Shown in pieces: positions 22,857-36,354 of a stretch of DNA of 64,000 nt. The position numbers were made by a program, and so were the translations under genes. The notes beneath the pieces are model-generated. The model saw nothing but the letters and a program-made list of their open reading frames with translations, was not told where the DNA came from and searched no databases. The stretch comes from Mesodorylaimus sp. YZB2_4. Lineage: Eukaryota; Nematoda; Enoplea; Dorylaimida; Dorylaimidae. Location of the stretch: NCBI GenBank assembly GCA_030248295.1, contig JASANH010001212.1, forward strand, positions 465,516-529,515, in the 5' to 3' direction. The number at the start of each line of letters is the position of its first letter. Position 1 is the stretch's first letter.

Positions 22857-25799
22857 ATGGCCGATGATACACCACCGAGCAAGTCGGGCGACAAGGCTCC
22901 ATCGTCATCGTCGAACGTCGATGCTGACGGTTCGAAAACGCTCAATGTCAATGTGGACATTTCCAGTGATCGATGGATGGTCGTTTCGTATCGCGATGAG
23001 AAAGGAGATCTATTCCACGGCATCTTACTGAAAGCAAATGAAACGTAAGTTGAAATGTAAAGATTTCTCAAGAAGCAACGTAGGCCCAAGTTTCGTAAAT
23101 TTAGATCCAGCGCGGAAACATCTTCAGTCGCAGGAGGGGTCAAAAGCGGGTTGCCTTCACAAGACCCGGAAGGATGGAAGAAAGCCAAGGAACGTGAGGC
23201 AATTGGATGGATGCCGAAGCTGGTGAACTTAAATGGTGTGGTTCGATCGCCCCCGTTTCCAGAGTGGGACCCAAGCAAGTTGGCAGCCATCGCCCTGCGT
23301 CGTACGTCAAACAATGGAACGACAAAAGCGGATGATGAGTTCAATTTGGCGAATTCTAAACCGGCTCTGGGCATTCGAAGATTAGAGAATCGTAGCGTTC
23401 GGCTAAGGTTAGCTTTGACCCAGCATCGACCGATCCGACCCGGCCTATCCCGAGGCCTGGATCCCGATCCCGACCCGGCCGATCTGTACAAAAAACAGAA
23501 GATAGATGGGGACGACGTGTTTGACACTGCGTCCTCACCAACCTGCCATGGTTAATCGCTGTCACTCTCTGCTGGACCACTCCAAAGGACATAGGAGAGC
23601 TAAGCAGCACCTAAAGCGGGATTAAGTACTGATTTGAGAGGAAAAACGGGATTTTCTAGTTTTAGTTTGTCACATTTCATCACTTCCCAGCAAATAAAGC
23701 TCGAAAAATATTAGTTGCCGATCCGGCCGATCTAGCAGTCAAATTGGATCGGGAACCGATGCACCCCTCGGATCGGCGGATCGGTCGATGCCGGGCTTTG
23801 ACTCGAGTCGTTTTATAAAGCGAGAATCACAAGTCCCTCATGGCGTCGTTGTTAAGCACGTCGGGGCTCTCAGACCCCGTTTGAGCAGAGTGAAACAGTC
23901 GATCTCTGAGACTTTTTTAGTTCTGGCATGAAAATTCTTATTTTATTTCAGACCGACTGCCAGCCAGAGAAGTACCGTGCTTTGCGCCAAGTGTCAGGAA
24001 CAGCGTGTTTGGCTTCCGCCATCTCGTCGATCCGTCACAAATGGAAGTGTTGATCGGAATCGACATGGGCCAGTTTCATTGTTTTCGTCAAATTCGACGA
24101 TCCCGAATTCCAGTGCGACATCTAAGAGGCGATTGAGCGACGCTATGGATCCATCCTCGAGTTTGTCTTCAACAAACAGCTCATCGGGCTCCAAGAAGTT
24201 CAAAACACGGAATGGCTCATCGATAGCAGCGGCTGAGGCAGATCAGGCATCGTCAGCCGCCCTGCCGTCCTCGTCGAAAGTTGTTCTATCATCTGACAAT
24301 GAAGGCGCTTCGAAAATCGAAAAGTCGGATCCTGGTACGCCTTCGACTGAAAAGGTCTTGCTCAAAATACCGAAGCTGAAAATATCGTTTGGAAATAAGG
24401 AAGGGAAAACGACGACTATAATAACCATGCCGCCCGCCGACACAGTCAAATTGAAATCGAATCACGATGTTGCCGACGATGTTGGTGAGAGCTCGCTCGG
24501 GTCAAATGGAACGGTAGATAAGAGTCCGTCAGTAATGACGACAGTGTCTTCAAATGGCGATTCATTCGACCAACGTGAGGGCGTGCTTTTGCCCGGTGGA
24601 CTACGAGTCGGCGATGTCGTTTGGGCGAAAATGCCCGGTTCGCCTTATTGGCCAGCGAAAATATTTAGCGCTAGTGGAAGCGCTGCTTGTGTGACTTGGT
24701 GCGGGTCGCGACAGTACGGATTTGTGGAATTTAAAGGTAAGAGTGTCAATTTTTGCGTACAAGGAAAGGGCGGTGCGGGGATGATGCCGGGAACAAAGCG
24801 GCTTGTTGTCGGTGCTCAGAATTCAAGCGGTTTTATATTTTAGCGATGGAGCCATTCAAGGAGACGTTTCGGAAACGTTACAACACGAAACGAAACACTG
24901 GTGGTTATCAAAAAGCTGTGGCTGAAGCGATCGTAAAATGTAGCGGCAGTGACGGTGATCAGGAAGGCGATCCAATGAGATCGGACTCGTACTATTATCA
25001 ACATATAATTTCTGCCGCTTGTTGGAAATATTTGACAGGCTCGAAGAATGTCACAAAAGCGCAATCCCGAAATGGCGATCGAAATCGAAGACGGAACAGC
25101 GGAAGGGGTTATTCCACTGCGAGTAGTGGTCGTGGCAGAACACCTAAATCAGGAAAACATTCGTTCCATGCCGTCGACGGCATCGATTCCGAGTCAGTTA
25201 CGTCCGTCAGCTCCCTCAATTCGCCCCAGTCCAATGTGACAACACCCAGCACCGAGTGGCAACCGAGAGTAGTTATTAGGGCCGTGGATCAGGAAGTGGC
25301 GAACAGGAAAGGACGGAAACAGAAATTGATGTCGAAATGGAATAGTTCGATGGAATCGAGTTTCGAGAAGCCGGTCTTCGAGAGTCCTCTGAAACCGCCG
25401 GCGAGTGCGCAGTTCTATATCGAGAATGGACCAGTTTCACCGTTGCCTGTGCAAAGAAGTGAAGACGACGACGAGGACGACGACGATTTTAAGAAATTGG
25501 AGATCGATGAATCGGCTCAACTCGATGACGAGGATGAGATGAATGGCGACCACGGACAGTCTTTGTCGACCTGTGCACCAGTCGCTACTTTAGCTCCAAC
25601 TGCGGCCACTGGCACGACTCATCGATCGATCCCTGTTGTGCAAAATAATGAGACGAGAATTCAAGCGCAGAGTGGAGATACGCATGGACAGGTTCGAACG
25701 CGTGTGGGAGAAGGATCCGATGATTTCGAGAGTGCATTGACTGAATTGCAGGAAATGAATGAACTTTGTGCGGGCACCTCGGTCTTGGCGCCTTGTTAG
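22857..25799 (+). CDS. PWWP2: PWWP domain chromatin protein, PWWP2A/B-like
   Basis: Four exons (22857-23044, 23105-23407, 23952-24736, 24844-25799) in consistent phase give 743 residues. A PWWP domain spans about residues 380-470: LRVGDVVWAKMPGSPYWPAK holds the motif as PYWP, and the C-terminal helix is PFKETFRKRYNTKR ... YQKAVAEAI. A CxxC (VLCAKCQ) preceded by VRLRP, near residue 165-177, resembles the internal conserved block of vertebrate PWWP2A/B, as does the N-terminal WMVVSYRDEKGDLFHGILL. Those proteins bind H2A.Z or H3K36me3 nucleosomes and recruit MTA1/HDAC; the role is inferred. The tail is acidic and low complexity. Intron 2 contains a 375-bp transposon starting 12 bases after the donor. 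Confidence 0.83.
23412..23802. mobile_element. Non-autonomous DNA transposon (MITE), 8-bp target duplication
   Basis: The 375-bp element at 23420-23794 is flanked by the exact 8-bp direct repeat GCTTTGAC (23412-23419 and 23795-23802). Its ends are inverted: CCAGCATCGACCGATCCG at the left and, read on the other strand, CCGGCATCGACCGATCCG at the right (17 of 18). Sub-terminal GATCC(C/G) repeats lie inside both ends. No transposase frame is present. Target length is that of hAT elements, although the terminus is not the usual hAT consensus. Confidence 0.82.
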
Positions 25800-26061
25800 T
25801 TAAATTTAATTGGCTTTGTCTTTAGATTTTTTATCTGTAAAGTGAGCTTGTAAGTGGACACGAATTTAGGCTAGGAGGGGGTTTTCAGAGTAGTTGCCAT
25901 AAGTGATCGGGGATGAATGTATTTTCGTGCAGTTTATGGCACACTGGTGAGTTCTAATCTCCAACTCTTTTATGTGTATAAATTTGGATCTATTTTCGCA
26001 CTTGACATTGGTATTTGCATAAACATGACCTTATTATAAACATGGATCAGGAAAAAGTAGG

Positions 26062-28100
26062 TCATTTTTTCATCTGAATGGAATAACCCCCTTCGGCATT
26101 TTGTTCTAGCTTGAAATTCTCGGTGGACAAACCAAACGGGCGTAGGAACATGTTGCCGAGATCTTTCAGCTTATCGATCATATCGGCCTTCATGCGTTCG
26201 TTCCGTTCGTTTATCATTGGAGGCAGCCGCTGGAAAACACAGGTGAATAGGTTGAAGGTGTGATCAACGGGAGAGGACTTGCAAAGTGAAAGAGTGGCGG
26301 TTACTAGACTCGACCAGCACACTGCACGTTCTAGCAGACCCTCCTTGTCTCACGATCAGCCAGCTGACCAGCAGAAAATAAGGTGTCATGCCATACTTTA
26401 TCCATAGCCAAGCACCATAAGGCGCACTCGAGGGCTAAGGAACACATATTTGACAATCATTTTTTAACCGTGGCGGGAGTCGAATCCTCCCCTATAAGTG
26501 CTAGATATAGAGGCTGGAGGGCATAAAGACGTTGTTTCTGGCGTGGTGCAAAAACTCCTATCGCTAATAAGATTTTTTGATCCCTCCTGGTCGTTCCAGG
26601 GGAGGATCGACTTTTGGTCCTTCTCCCAGGGGCTAGGGGCTTGGTTAGTTGGCCTTATCTTGCCATCGACTAGGGTCAATCCATGATCCACGCCGAGCAG
26701 GAGCGCGTGTTAGTCGCTACTCCGCGATGTCGGCGGTTACCCTACTGTGCGTAACCATACTCAGCCTGTGCCCCGTGAGGGGACCCAGATGCGAGAGCCT
26801 ACCGGGTTAGAAGGACTCTCCTTAGTTCTGCCAAGCAAACTGTGACAGACGCCTTTCATCGCTAAACCACTGAGGCGGCTGCCGCTAAACAACCAGGTAC
26901 TGTACTTACAGTTAAGGCAGCCCGTGCCGCATTATTACTCGGTTCCAATCGAAGCAGGCTTTGATAATCGTCCAATGCCTTGTCCCACGTATCTTCTTTT
27001 ATTTCGTACAATTGAGCGCGACGAAAATAAGCTTTGGAGTAGGCGGAATCCAGTTCAATGGCTTTAGAGCAATCAGCGACAGCTTTTTCATTCATTTCCT
27101 GAAAACTCCAATGGCCTCAAGCGGTTTGAATACTTGTGAACATATACATTGCAGTGCGCTCCCATCCGCCGCGCGCCCAACCATTTTAAGCCAGTCCAGT
27201 TTTCGTAACCAGACTTCTACACGACTGGACTTGGAAGCGCTAGTGTGTAATCCAACTATACTTCACACACTATGTTTAGGGGGCATCTCTGAACCAGGAC
27301 TCTACACTCACCATTTTGATAAAGCAGGCGGCTCGATTACTGTAGAATATAGCTCGGACATTGGCAAACGACGGCGGGCATTCGATAAGAGCTTTGGTGT
27401 AGCGTTTGGCTGCTTCTTCCCATTTCTGCTCAATAAATAACGTGTTGCCTTCTTGCTTAATTTCCAGTGACCGCTGATGATGTCGCTGAAAAAGTAACGA
27501 GCTTTCTCGAAAAGTAAGGCACACCGTTTCTGTCAGACATGAATCTGTCCATAGGAAGGTCCTGCCTTGCGGGATTACATAGTACCGGAGGGGGTTTTTG
27601 AGGACATATATCATATTCCCTAAATTAGAAGGGCTACCCGTAGATTACTAATAGACCCATGTACGGGAAAAGTCTGGATCCTGAGTGGAGACTTCCCCGC
27701 CATTTTTTAATTTGAATTTTTGCCATTTTTTAAAAGCTGAGATAATTCACTCGTTTTATCCGAACCTTCATCTTTGCCTATCACCGTTAGGGTAAGACAG
27801 GTCTATGCGGTCTCGATGGTAGGGAGTAAAACGTCCCAACTTTTCAGGAAGGGGTTGCCTCCTATCCCCTCCCGCAATACATACATCTCGCTCCTCATCC
27901 GACATCATATTCTCCAACTCTTTCAGATGCTCATCGTCGACAGTGTATTCATCAATTTCCTTCACAGTCTCTTCCGACTGGCCAGCAGGTTCCTGCAAGT
28001 TCGCTTCGGATGGATCCAAGGCTGTGGTAACTGCATCGCCAGCACTCGTCGCTTCCTCGCATTGACAATCGAAAAACTCTTCCTTATCGTCTGATGCCAT
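26062..28100 (-). CDS. TTC1: Tetratricopeptide repeat protein 1
   Basis: Four exons (27885-28100, 27312-27485, 26910-27098, 26062-26229) give 248 residues (vertebrate TTC1 about 292). After an acidic N-terminus come three TPRs, about residues 75-190: KQEGNTLFIEQKWEEAAKRY, then NRAACF ... VADCSKAIELDSAYSKAYFR, then LYEIKEDTWDKALDDYQSLL. The C-terminus KDLGNMFLRPFGLSTENFKL is diagnostic for TTC1. TTC1 is a cytosolic adaptor reported to bind Hsp70/Hsp90-type chaperones and G-alpha16; this is known for the family and not visible here. The start is 15 bases after a strong TTTTCTTTTCAG acceptor and 147 bases after the MRPS26 stop on the same strand. Intron 3 (680 bases) is filled with repeats. Confidence 0.95.
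26340..26890. repeat. Dispersed repeats (family D and tRNA-like fragment) in TTC1 intron 3
   Basis: 26575-26885 matches the family D copy at 10090-10445. At 26467-26490 the minus strand reads GGATTCGACTCCCGCC, a B-box-like tRNA remnant. These repeats explain why this intron is about ten times longer than its neighbours. Confidence 0.55.
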
Positions 28101-28247
28101 TCGAAGTCGATTTTGCTGAAAAGAAAAAATGTGAACTGAGCCAATTGGTTTCTCTTAAAGAATCTGCGGCTATAGTCCGCGTTATCAAAATCACAGATCA
28201 CGACCAATAAATCTAATCGTTTACTAGAACACGAAACATAATCAAAA
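28101..28247 (-). promoter_or_regulatory. MRPS26-TTC1 intercistronic region with 3' splice acceptor
   Basis: Only 147 bases separate the MRPS26 stop from the TTC1 ATG. A long pyrimidine tract ending TTTTCTTTTCAG (acceptor at 28116) precedes the TTC1 ATG by 15 bases, and no upstream donor or coding exon is evident in between. This is the layout of a trans-spliced operon junction. A cis-spliced 5' untranslated intron is the alternative. Confidence 0.5.
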
Positions 28248-29587
28248 TCAGCTTGGAGAAGGAGTACCATCTTCGTCAAGTTTTACAATCTTTCCCGTGC
28301 CCTCGTCGTATTTTCCAATCTTTCGTAAAGGCGCTGAGACTTCAGAGACGGGGACCGAGGCTAGAGGCGTTTCGGTCAAGTACTTGAGTGATACGTCCCC
28401 TTGATAAACGTTTCCGTGTATATCCATCGCGTAATTGTATTCTTTGGGATTCTCTAAAGCTTCTAGAATCTTGTCTTCCATATTTTCCATGGTTAGGAAG
28501 TTCTTAGAACGTTCCTAGAAAAGGCAAGAATGTGTAAATCCAAGAAAAATGGACAGCTAATTCTGCCTTACAGTCATTGCTAACACCTCGGCTTCTCGGT
28601 CACGGATTTCCTGCTGCTCCGATTTGATAAGTGCTTCGATTTCGAGCAATGTTGCTTCTTCGAGACGCTTGATTTGATCATTGATTTTTGCTTTCCTAAA
28701 CACAAGATTAAAGACTTATTTGATGGAAGAAACCAAGACTCGAGAAATTCTTACCTTTTCTCACCGATTCGACGATTTTCTTTATCATTTTCGAGCAAGA
28801 CTTGTCGGAATTCTTCATCCTCACGTCGTTGAATAGCTTCTTGTCCCATAGCACCTTTCATTTGTTCTTCGTTCATGCGCTTGTACATGGCTCTAAAGTC
28901 AAATACTAATTACAGGTAGAAGAGGGTCTCGGAATAGCAGAATTATGCCTTGTCTAAACTGTGGGCAAAACCATTTTCTTATCAGTTCCCATAGTCGGAA
29001 TCTTAACATCGCAGATTTAGCAAGTTGAACCGTGGAAGTTTAGTTTTGCAAGTTGAACCGTGGAATCGATCCTACTGCTGCGAAACGAACCATGGTGATG
29101 GACTTGGTATCTTCCTAAATCTCGTCTGACAAGATTTTTCATGCACTGATACGTGACGTGTGGGTTGGGTACGCTTAAGAGATAATCTCCATTCTTCGCT
29201 CGAAGAATCGCGCTCACAATGAGAGTTTCCCTTTTCTTAATTTACATCAAGCACGTATGTAGCTGCCTTCATACTATAAATGGACACGTACCTGTAAGTG
29301 GACAAGGCATCATTGTAGGTGTGCCTTCTCCATAGCATTTCCTGAACATCAGCCGCATCTTGCCAAGGCGTATGAACAACCGTGTATCGCTTGGTCCTTG
29401 CGGGAGGAATCAAAGGCGCTTTCCTGCGAATGGAAAATCATGAATCATACGCGCCATTCTGAAACGGGCACATTGCTATGATGACTTACGCAGGTGGATT
29501 CGGAAGCCTCGTGACCGATCGTCGAAGAACAATTAGTCGTAAATTACTCGATAAAGCGCTGTTGAGAAGTTCAGGAACGAACATCAT
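28248..29587 (-). CDS. MRPS26: Mitochondrial small ribosomal subunit protein mS26
   Basis: Five exons (29490-29587, 29292-29423, 28755-28892, 28572-28695, 28248-28514) give 252 residues. The long charged helix (REDEEFRQVLLENDKENRRI ... AEVLAMT) is followed by SKNFLTMENMEDKILEALEN and YNYAMDIHGNVYQG, which matches the mS26 pattern of N-F-[IL]-T-x-E-N-[LM]-E ... A-L-[DE] ... YNxA in mammals. The N-terminus (MMFVPELLNSALSSNLRLIV then RR) suits a mitochondrial targeting peptide. mS26 is an animal-specific component of the mitochondrial 28S subunit. The C-terminal extension of about 40 residues after YQG is longer than in mammals. Start choice: first of two adjacent Met codons. Confidence 0.87.
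28893..29291. other. MRPS26 intron 2, no feature recognised
   Basis: A 399-base intron, longer than usual for this window. It contains a tandem AAGTTGAACCGTGGAA near 29021 and 29050. No coding or repeat family was recognised. Confidence 0.4.
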
Positions 29588-30015
29588 TGTCGCCAAGAAT
29601 AGTATGATCTGCCCGACTTTGTTCTTGCGGATTCGAAAGTTGTTTCCAAGGCTAACAGAAAAAATTAAGCTACACCACACGGCGCGTGGCCTCTGGGCAG
29701 TCGGGGAATTAGTCCGTGCTGCATGTAAAGTGTAGAAAGAATCGTGGTAGTGGGAATAAAGCTGATTTTGAATCACTGGATCATATTTAGGTCGATCATA
29801 TTGTCCCGTGAATGATCATCCAAAGGAAAAACGATGCAAATTTTGCGTGATCATACCACTGGACTGCCATAGAATAAGTTGGTCGTGTCGAGCAAACAGG
29901 ATCTGCGGATTACTGTAGCCGTTGAACGAGCCGGAAATATATCATCTATTGTAGCTAGATATCATTGCGATGACATAATTCTCACAAAAGTTTTTCAAGG
30001 CGCTATTTTGTCAGA

Positions 30016-33000
30016 ATGTCCCGTGGTAACGGTGTAACGCTGTCGAAAGCGCTTCTGTTCATTTTCAACGCCTTCCTTTGGGTAAGCTGATATTTTGCAC
30101 TCAGTTTGCTGTCCGTGCAGGGTTTCGCCGTCCCTCTCTCTTCTGTGTACAGAGTTAAAATAAAAGCTCATTGAAGACGTATCAGGCTGTTTGTTTAGGT
30201 TGCTGGTCTGGGAATACTCGCAGTTGGAATCTGGATGCTGGCTGATCCTAGACGGTCATATATTTTGGATTTGGTCAACTACTACGAGAACGATCCTTTC
30301 CTCTTATTCGCCGCTTATATTTTCCTCGGTGTCGGAACGATTGCGGTTTTTGTTGGCATTCTCGGTTGCTGCGGAGCTCTGCGAGAAATTCAGTGTATGC
30401 TGGCCTCGGTAAGTAGACCATGTTTAGGAGCCTGAAAACTGACCAGCTGCAAATGATTGTCGTTTTAGTACTGCTTCGTTCTGGGCATTATTTTCTGTGC
30501 GCAAGTGACGGCTGGGATCATGGCGGTGGTATTTAGAGAACAGGTTTGTTTTTTATTCTTAAAATGGGTGGAACGGTTGCTTCAGCCGGTCTGCCTTAGT
30601 CCTAGCTTTGGGTCTTACTTCTTAGAGGTTGGTTTCGTTGGGCTTTGCTTGGTCGCTGTTCGTGGCAGACTGCTATTGCTATAGACTCACGTCAGTCAGA
30701 TCCACAGCTTCTAAATCTGTTATTTTCATGATTTCAGATCACTCGCGACATGAAGTGGTATTTGTACGATCTGTCTCACAATCGATACGAGCGCCAAAAA
30801 TGGGTGACTTCACTCGTGGATACAATCCAGTTTTATGTAAGCTGCTGCTTTTATCATCTTAAGACACCACCGATTCTTGAAATCCTTAACCAGAACATGG
30901 AATGCACAAAACTCTGAACTCGCCACTGAACCAAAATCCTTCGCGAAGTCTTGCATGGTGAATAGGTTCGACCTGTTGATCTACTTGCCAGAGTCGGAGA
31001 GGCGACCTTTATTAGCTATTCTGGCTAGCTGCGTATTCAAAACGATAAGGACTCCTCTCTCCCATCATCGACCCGCTGGGTCGCCCTCACGCCTAGCGAT
31101 ACGGTCTCCCTCTCAGCTTATCCAGGCCCTGCCATATCCAGTGTTGCTGGTGGGTTCTAGGAACGGCCAGCCGCACTGGTAGTGGGCATGTCAGGATTCA
31201 AGGAGTGCAATGTCCTCATCGTCGATACCGCTCAGTGGAGGATGCGGCATCTCGTACGGCCCAGTGGCCGAGTAGCTATACGATCACGCGTCACTGGGAG
31301 GGAAGGCTTATAGCTTCAGTCCACTTTACACTGAGGTCACTGCAAGTATGAGCGTCGCAACTGCGCCGTCAGGAACCCGTCTTACCGAGACTTATGCATT
31401 CAGGACCATTCACCATCATCGGCCAACTCCACGTTTCAGCTTCTGTATGTATTCGCGTATTTTTTCTTGATAAAGATTTGAGCTCGCCGGGATTAGAACC
31501 CGGGGCATCCAGTTCGCCAGTCGAAAATCATATCAACTCGACCACGAGGGCCATACAAATATGAGATTTATTACGGGGGGGGGGGGTTTAAGTTCGAGGT
31601 GGAGAAATAATACATAGGACGAGTTCAGCTGGCTGAAAAGATTCGGTCGCACAAAAACTGAATCTTGCATCTACCCGCACGTGCGTTATCCATTTCACTA
31701 TACTGGCCGTCTCGACGTCCACAAATTTTCCTCTTGAGACTCAATGTGAACTGTGGGTAGCGTTCGTTCGGGATCCCGGTCCCGATCCCGATTCCGGTCG
31801 GGATTGCCCCTCCCGAACCCGATCCCGATCCCGATAAAAAGTGTTCGGGATTGGGGACTGAATATTGTGGTGATAGAATGTTTTTATTGCAACAGGGAAT
31901 GGGGCTGGTGTATGGGAAACGAGCTGTAGGGGTGATAATGGCATGATCGGATGAAAGTACTCCCATAAAATGCACAAGTCCTGCTTTTTCTGATGTACGA
32001 TTTGCGCCCAGTTGGATACAGTAACAGCCCGCATTTCCCTTCATTAGATGGTGGGCCTGCTGCAGAAGCTGGCGACATTCTGCTTGACACTGACTCAGAT
32101 GGTCATGGCCATCAAAATATTTCAGAAGGGGAAATATAGAGACCTTGGCGGATGATTGAATTGATAGAGGAGAAGGAGGGGATTTGTTTGCTGATTTGTA
32201 ACTGATTCTTCGCTTGCCTGATTTTGAATGCAATGATAAATACTGCACTAAAAATTATCCAAGGAAAGGGAATCTGTGGCTTTTAATTTGCTGGCTACTC
32301 AGGGTGGGTTGTAGGTCATCTATAGCCAATGAAAAGCGCTCTCTTCACAAAATCCCGATCCTGTCCCGATCCCGATCCCGGTCGGGATTGAGCGAGTCCC
32401 GATCCCGATACCGATCCCGAAAATAATGATCCCGAACGAACGCTAACTGTGGGCTGTATTTAATTCTTCGTATTTTAGCAAAAATGTTGTGGCTCGAATA
32501 ACAGCACCGACTACGACATGAGTTTCTGGCAGATATGGAACACTCAACGTGGTGCCGTGCTTTACGTACCTGTTTCGTGTTGCGCACAAACTCAAGATGC
32601 CTACCCGCCTGACAATTTGAGACCGATCGATGATCGATGCCAGGAATTCACGTACGGCAAGGCCCCAGTGGGTGCTGTGTATCACGAGGTGAGGATGATT
32701 TGATGCTTGTGTGGTCTCCGATTATGACATCCCTGAGTCAGAGATTGGCTGGTGGAAGGCGGGTGCAACCACACTTGGCACGGGTAGGAGAGGAGACCCG
32801 AAGTTGGTACAACAAAAACTGGAGCAAGGCGAGCCAAGGAAGCCTGTGGCTGAGACATCAGAGTAGTTGGTGCTGCCCTGCCAGAGATCAATAATTTTTT
32901 TTCACCCGCGAAGTACGAGGGTTGCATTCCCCCACAGGCAGAAAAAGCGACGATGCAGCCACTTTTCCCGGGACTAAGACCCCTTGTCTTGGAGGACTTG

Positions 33001-33984
33001 TCCTGTCTCAGAAGGCTGTCCCTTCACTGCCTCCACGCGGCCTTGGTACTATCCCTGGACCGCGTGGAACGTGATAGGGCCCAGCTGTTCGGCGAGGACT
33101 TACGAGTACATCTCCATGGATGGCCCTAAGTTTGTGACACCAATGTAACCAAGCTTGGCAGGCATAGGAGAGAATGTGACCGACCAAAGTTGGTGGGACA
33201 GAAGCTTACAATCAGATCGGAGCAGGCTACACAAAGCCGTGGGGGAGCTAATGCATTCCACATGAAACTTACAATCAGAGCACATTCGAAGGCAAGCGAA
33301 ACATCAAGCTGACTGGTTCATGTGCACTGGTCTCCCCTGCGGTTATCGAGAGACCTCCGAGAGAAGCACTGCCTCGGCTCTAAACCTTGTCACAGCTACA
33401 GACGGGGTTGCATGATGGATGCATTATCAGTCACGGGTGATCATCTAGGCCACCATGACGTAGGATGAGGCTTGGGACACCTATTGCGTGCCAGGCTCGC
33501 CGGAATGTTGCAGGCACATCAGTGCGAAAGACTAATGTTCAACTAAGTTGCCCGCATCGCAGGCCTGCTCAGTCTTGAGATCCTTGCACCGAAAGACCTG
33601 CTGTTGATCTGGCAACGCGCACGATGGCATTTGTATCCTTGCTTGACTGCGACTGCGTTTTTTCAGGGCTGTTATCAAAAACTCATGACCTACTTCAACG
33701 AAAATTCTCTCATATTTATTGTGCTCGGATTTGGAATTTCGGCATTCCTTGTAAGAACATTGCGTCTTTTTTGGGTCATCGGGTATTTTTGTGTCACCAA
33801 GATCCTTCCTTTCTTAGTCCAGCTTGTCACCCTTAATCCTCCAGATGGTTAATCTGGGATTAGCATCTGGCTCAGCAGCGTTGCTAAAATCCTAGCATCT
33901 TCTGCTAATTGCCCCTGATTTCAGGTCGTCGGCATTTGCTTATCGATGTGCGTCTGCCTAAGCATTCGGCGTAAAATGATATGA
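30016..33984 (+). CDS. Tetraspanin
   Basis: Seven exons (30016-30081, 30199-30408, 30469-30543, 30738-30836, 32479-32688, 33667-33750, 33925-33984), all phase 0, give 267 residues. Four membrane segments are visible at about residues 10-33, 58-80, 93-113 and 234-258. The large extracellular loop holds the CCG signature (residues 153-155), a second CC pair, and single cysteines in DDRC and EGC, six in all. A GCCGALRE follows TM2, as in CD151/TSPAN-type members. Tetraspanins organise membrane microdomains with integrins and other receptors. No specific vertebrate orthologue is assigned. Introns 4 and 5 (1.6 kb and 1.0 kb) are swollen by a MITE, a tRNA-like sequence and family A repeats. TCAG lies one base before the ATG. 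Confidence 0.95.
31000..31470. repeat. GC-rich probable repeat in tetraspanin intron 4
   Basis: Composition is unlike the flanking exons, with no supported frame. I did not find a convincing second copy in this window, so this is called repeat only from composition and position. Confidence 0.25.
31480..31552 (-). repeat. tRNA-like sequence (degenerate)
   Basis: On the minus strand a perfect T-arm (CCGGG TTCTAAT CCCGG) with a B box, and an A-box-like TGGTCGAGTTGATA about 45 bases upstream, give a 73-base tRNA-like unit. The acceptor ends pair only 5 of 7 and the anticodon arm is not convincing. It is probably a tRNA pseudogene or SINE head. Confidence 0.5.
31750..32453. mobile_element. hAT-type non-autonomous transposon in tetraspanin intron 4
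   Basis: The 688-bp element at 31758-32445 has perfect 18-bp terminal inverted repeats (TAGCGTTCGTTCGGGATC) and an exact 8-bp target duplication ACTGTGGG (31750-31757 and 32446-32453). An 8-bp duplication with a terminus of the form YARNG is the hAT superfamily hallmark. Degenerate GATCCC hexamer arrays sit just inside both ends. A 207-codon minus-strand frame (31625-32248) crosses the left end and I see no transposase motif in it, so the element is probably non-autonomous. Confidence 0.88.
32745..33265 (-). repeat. Two diverged family A repeats in tetraspanin intron 5
   Basis: Copies at about 32745-32890 and 33145-33265, both reverse orientation. Each starts with CAACCACACTTGGCACGGGT or ACCAAGCTTGGCAGGCATAG, followed by GGAGAG, GACC, AAGTTGG and GGAGCA in the same order as the copy at 54862. 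Confidence 0.5.
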
Positions 33985-34191
33985 TTCAGGTGATTCCACA
34001 CTTTTGTACTTGCCTTGTTTGTTATTTCACTGCCTGCATTTTGTTCAAACCTTTGTACATTCGTTTCGAAAGCGAGGCGAGAAAGCAACATTATTTTTCA
34101 AAATCCATGGAGCACGAGGTGACCATCAACAACAAGTCACGTCAAGCATCAAAACGTAACATAAATGTCCAACATGTCGTCTCGTCCATTG

Positions 34192-36354
<2,163 letters not shown>

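Noticed and set aside
31480-31552. Functional tRNA gene on the minus strand
   Set aside because: The T-arm is perfect but the acceptor stem has two mismatches and no proper anticodon arm forms; it sits inside an intron among repeats.
31625-32248. 207-codon minus-strand frame as a transposase
   Set aside because: It crosses the left end of the MITE into host intron and contains the degenerate GATCCC array translated as Gly/Ser/Ile repeats; no transposase motif is visible.
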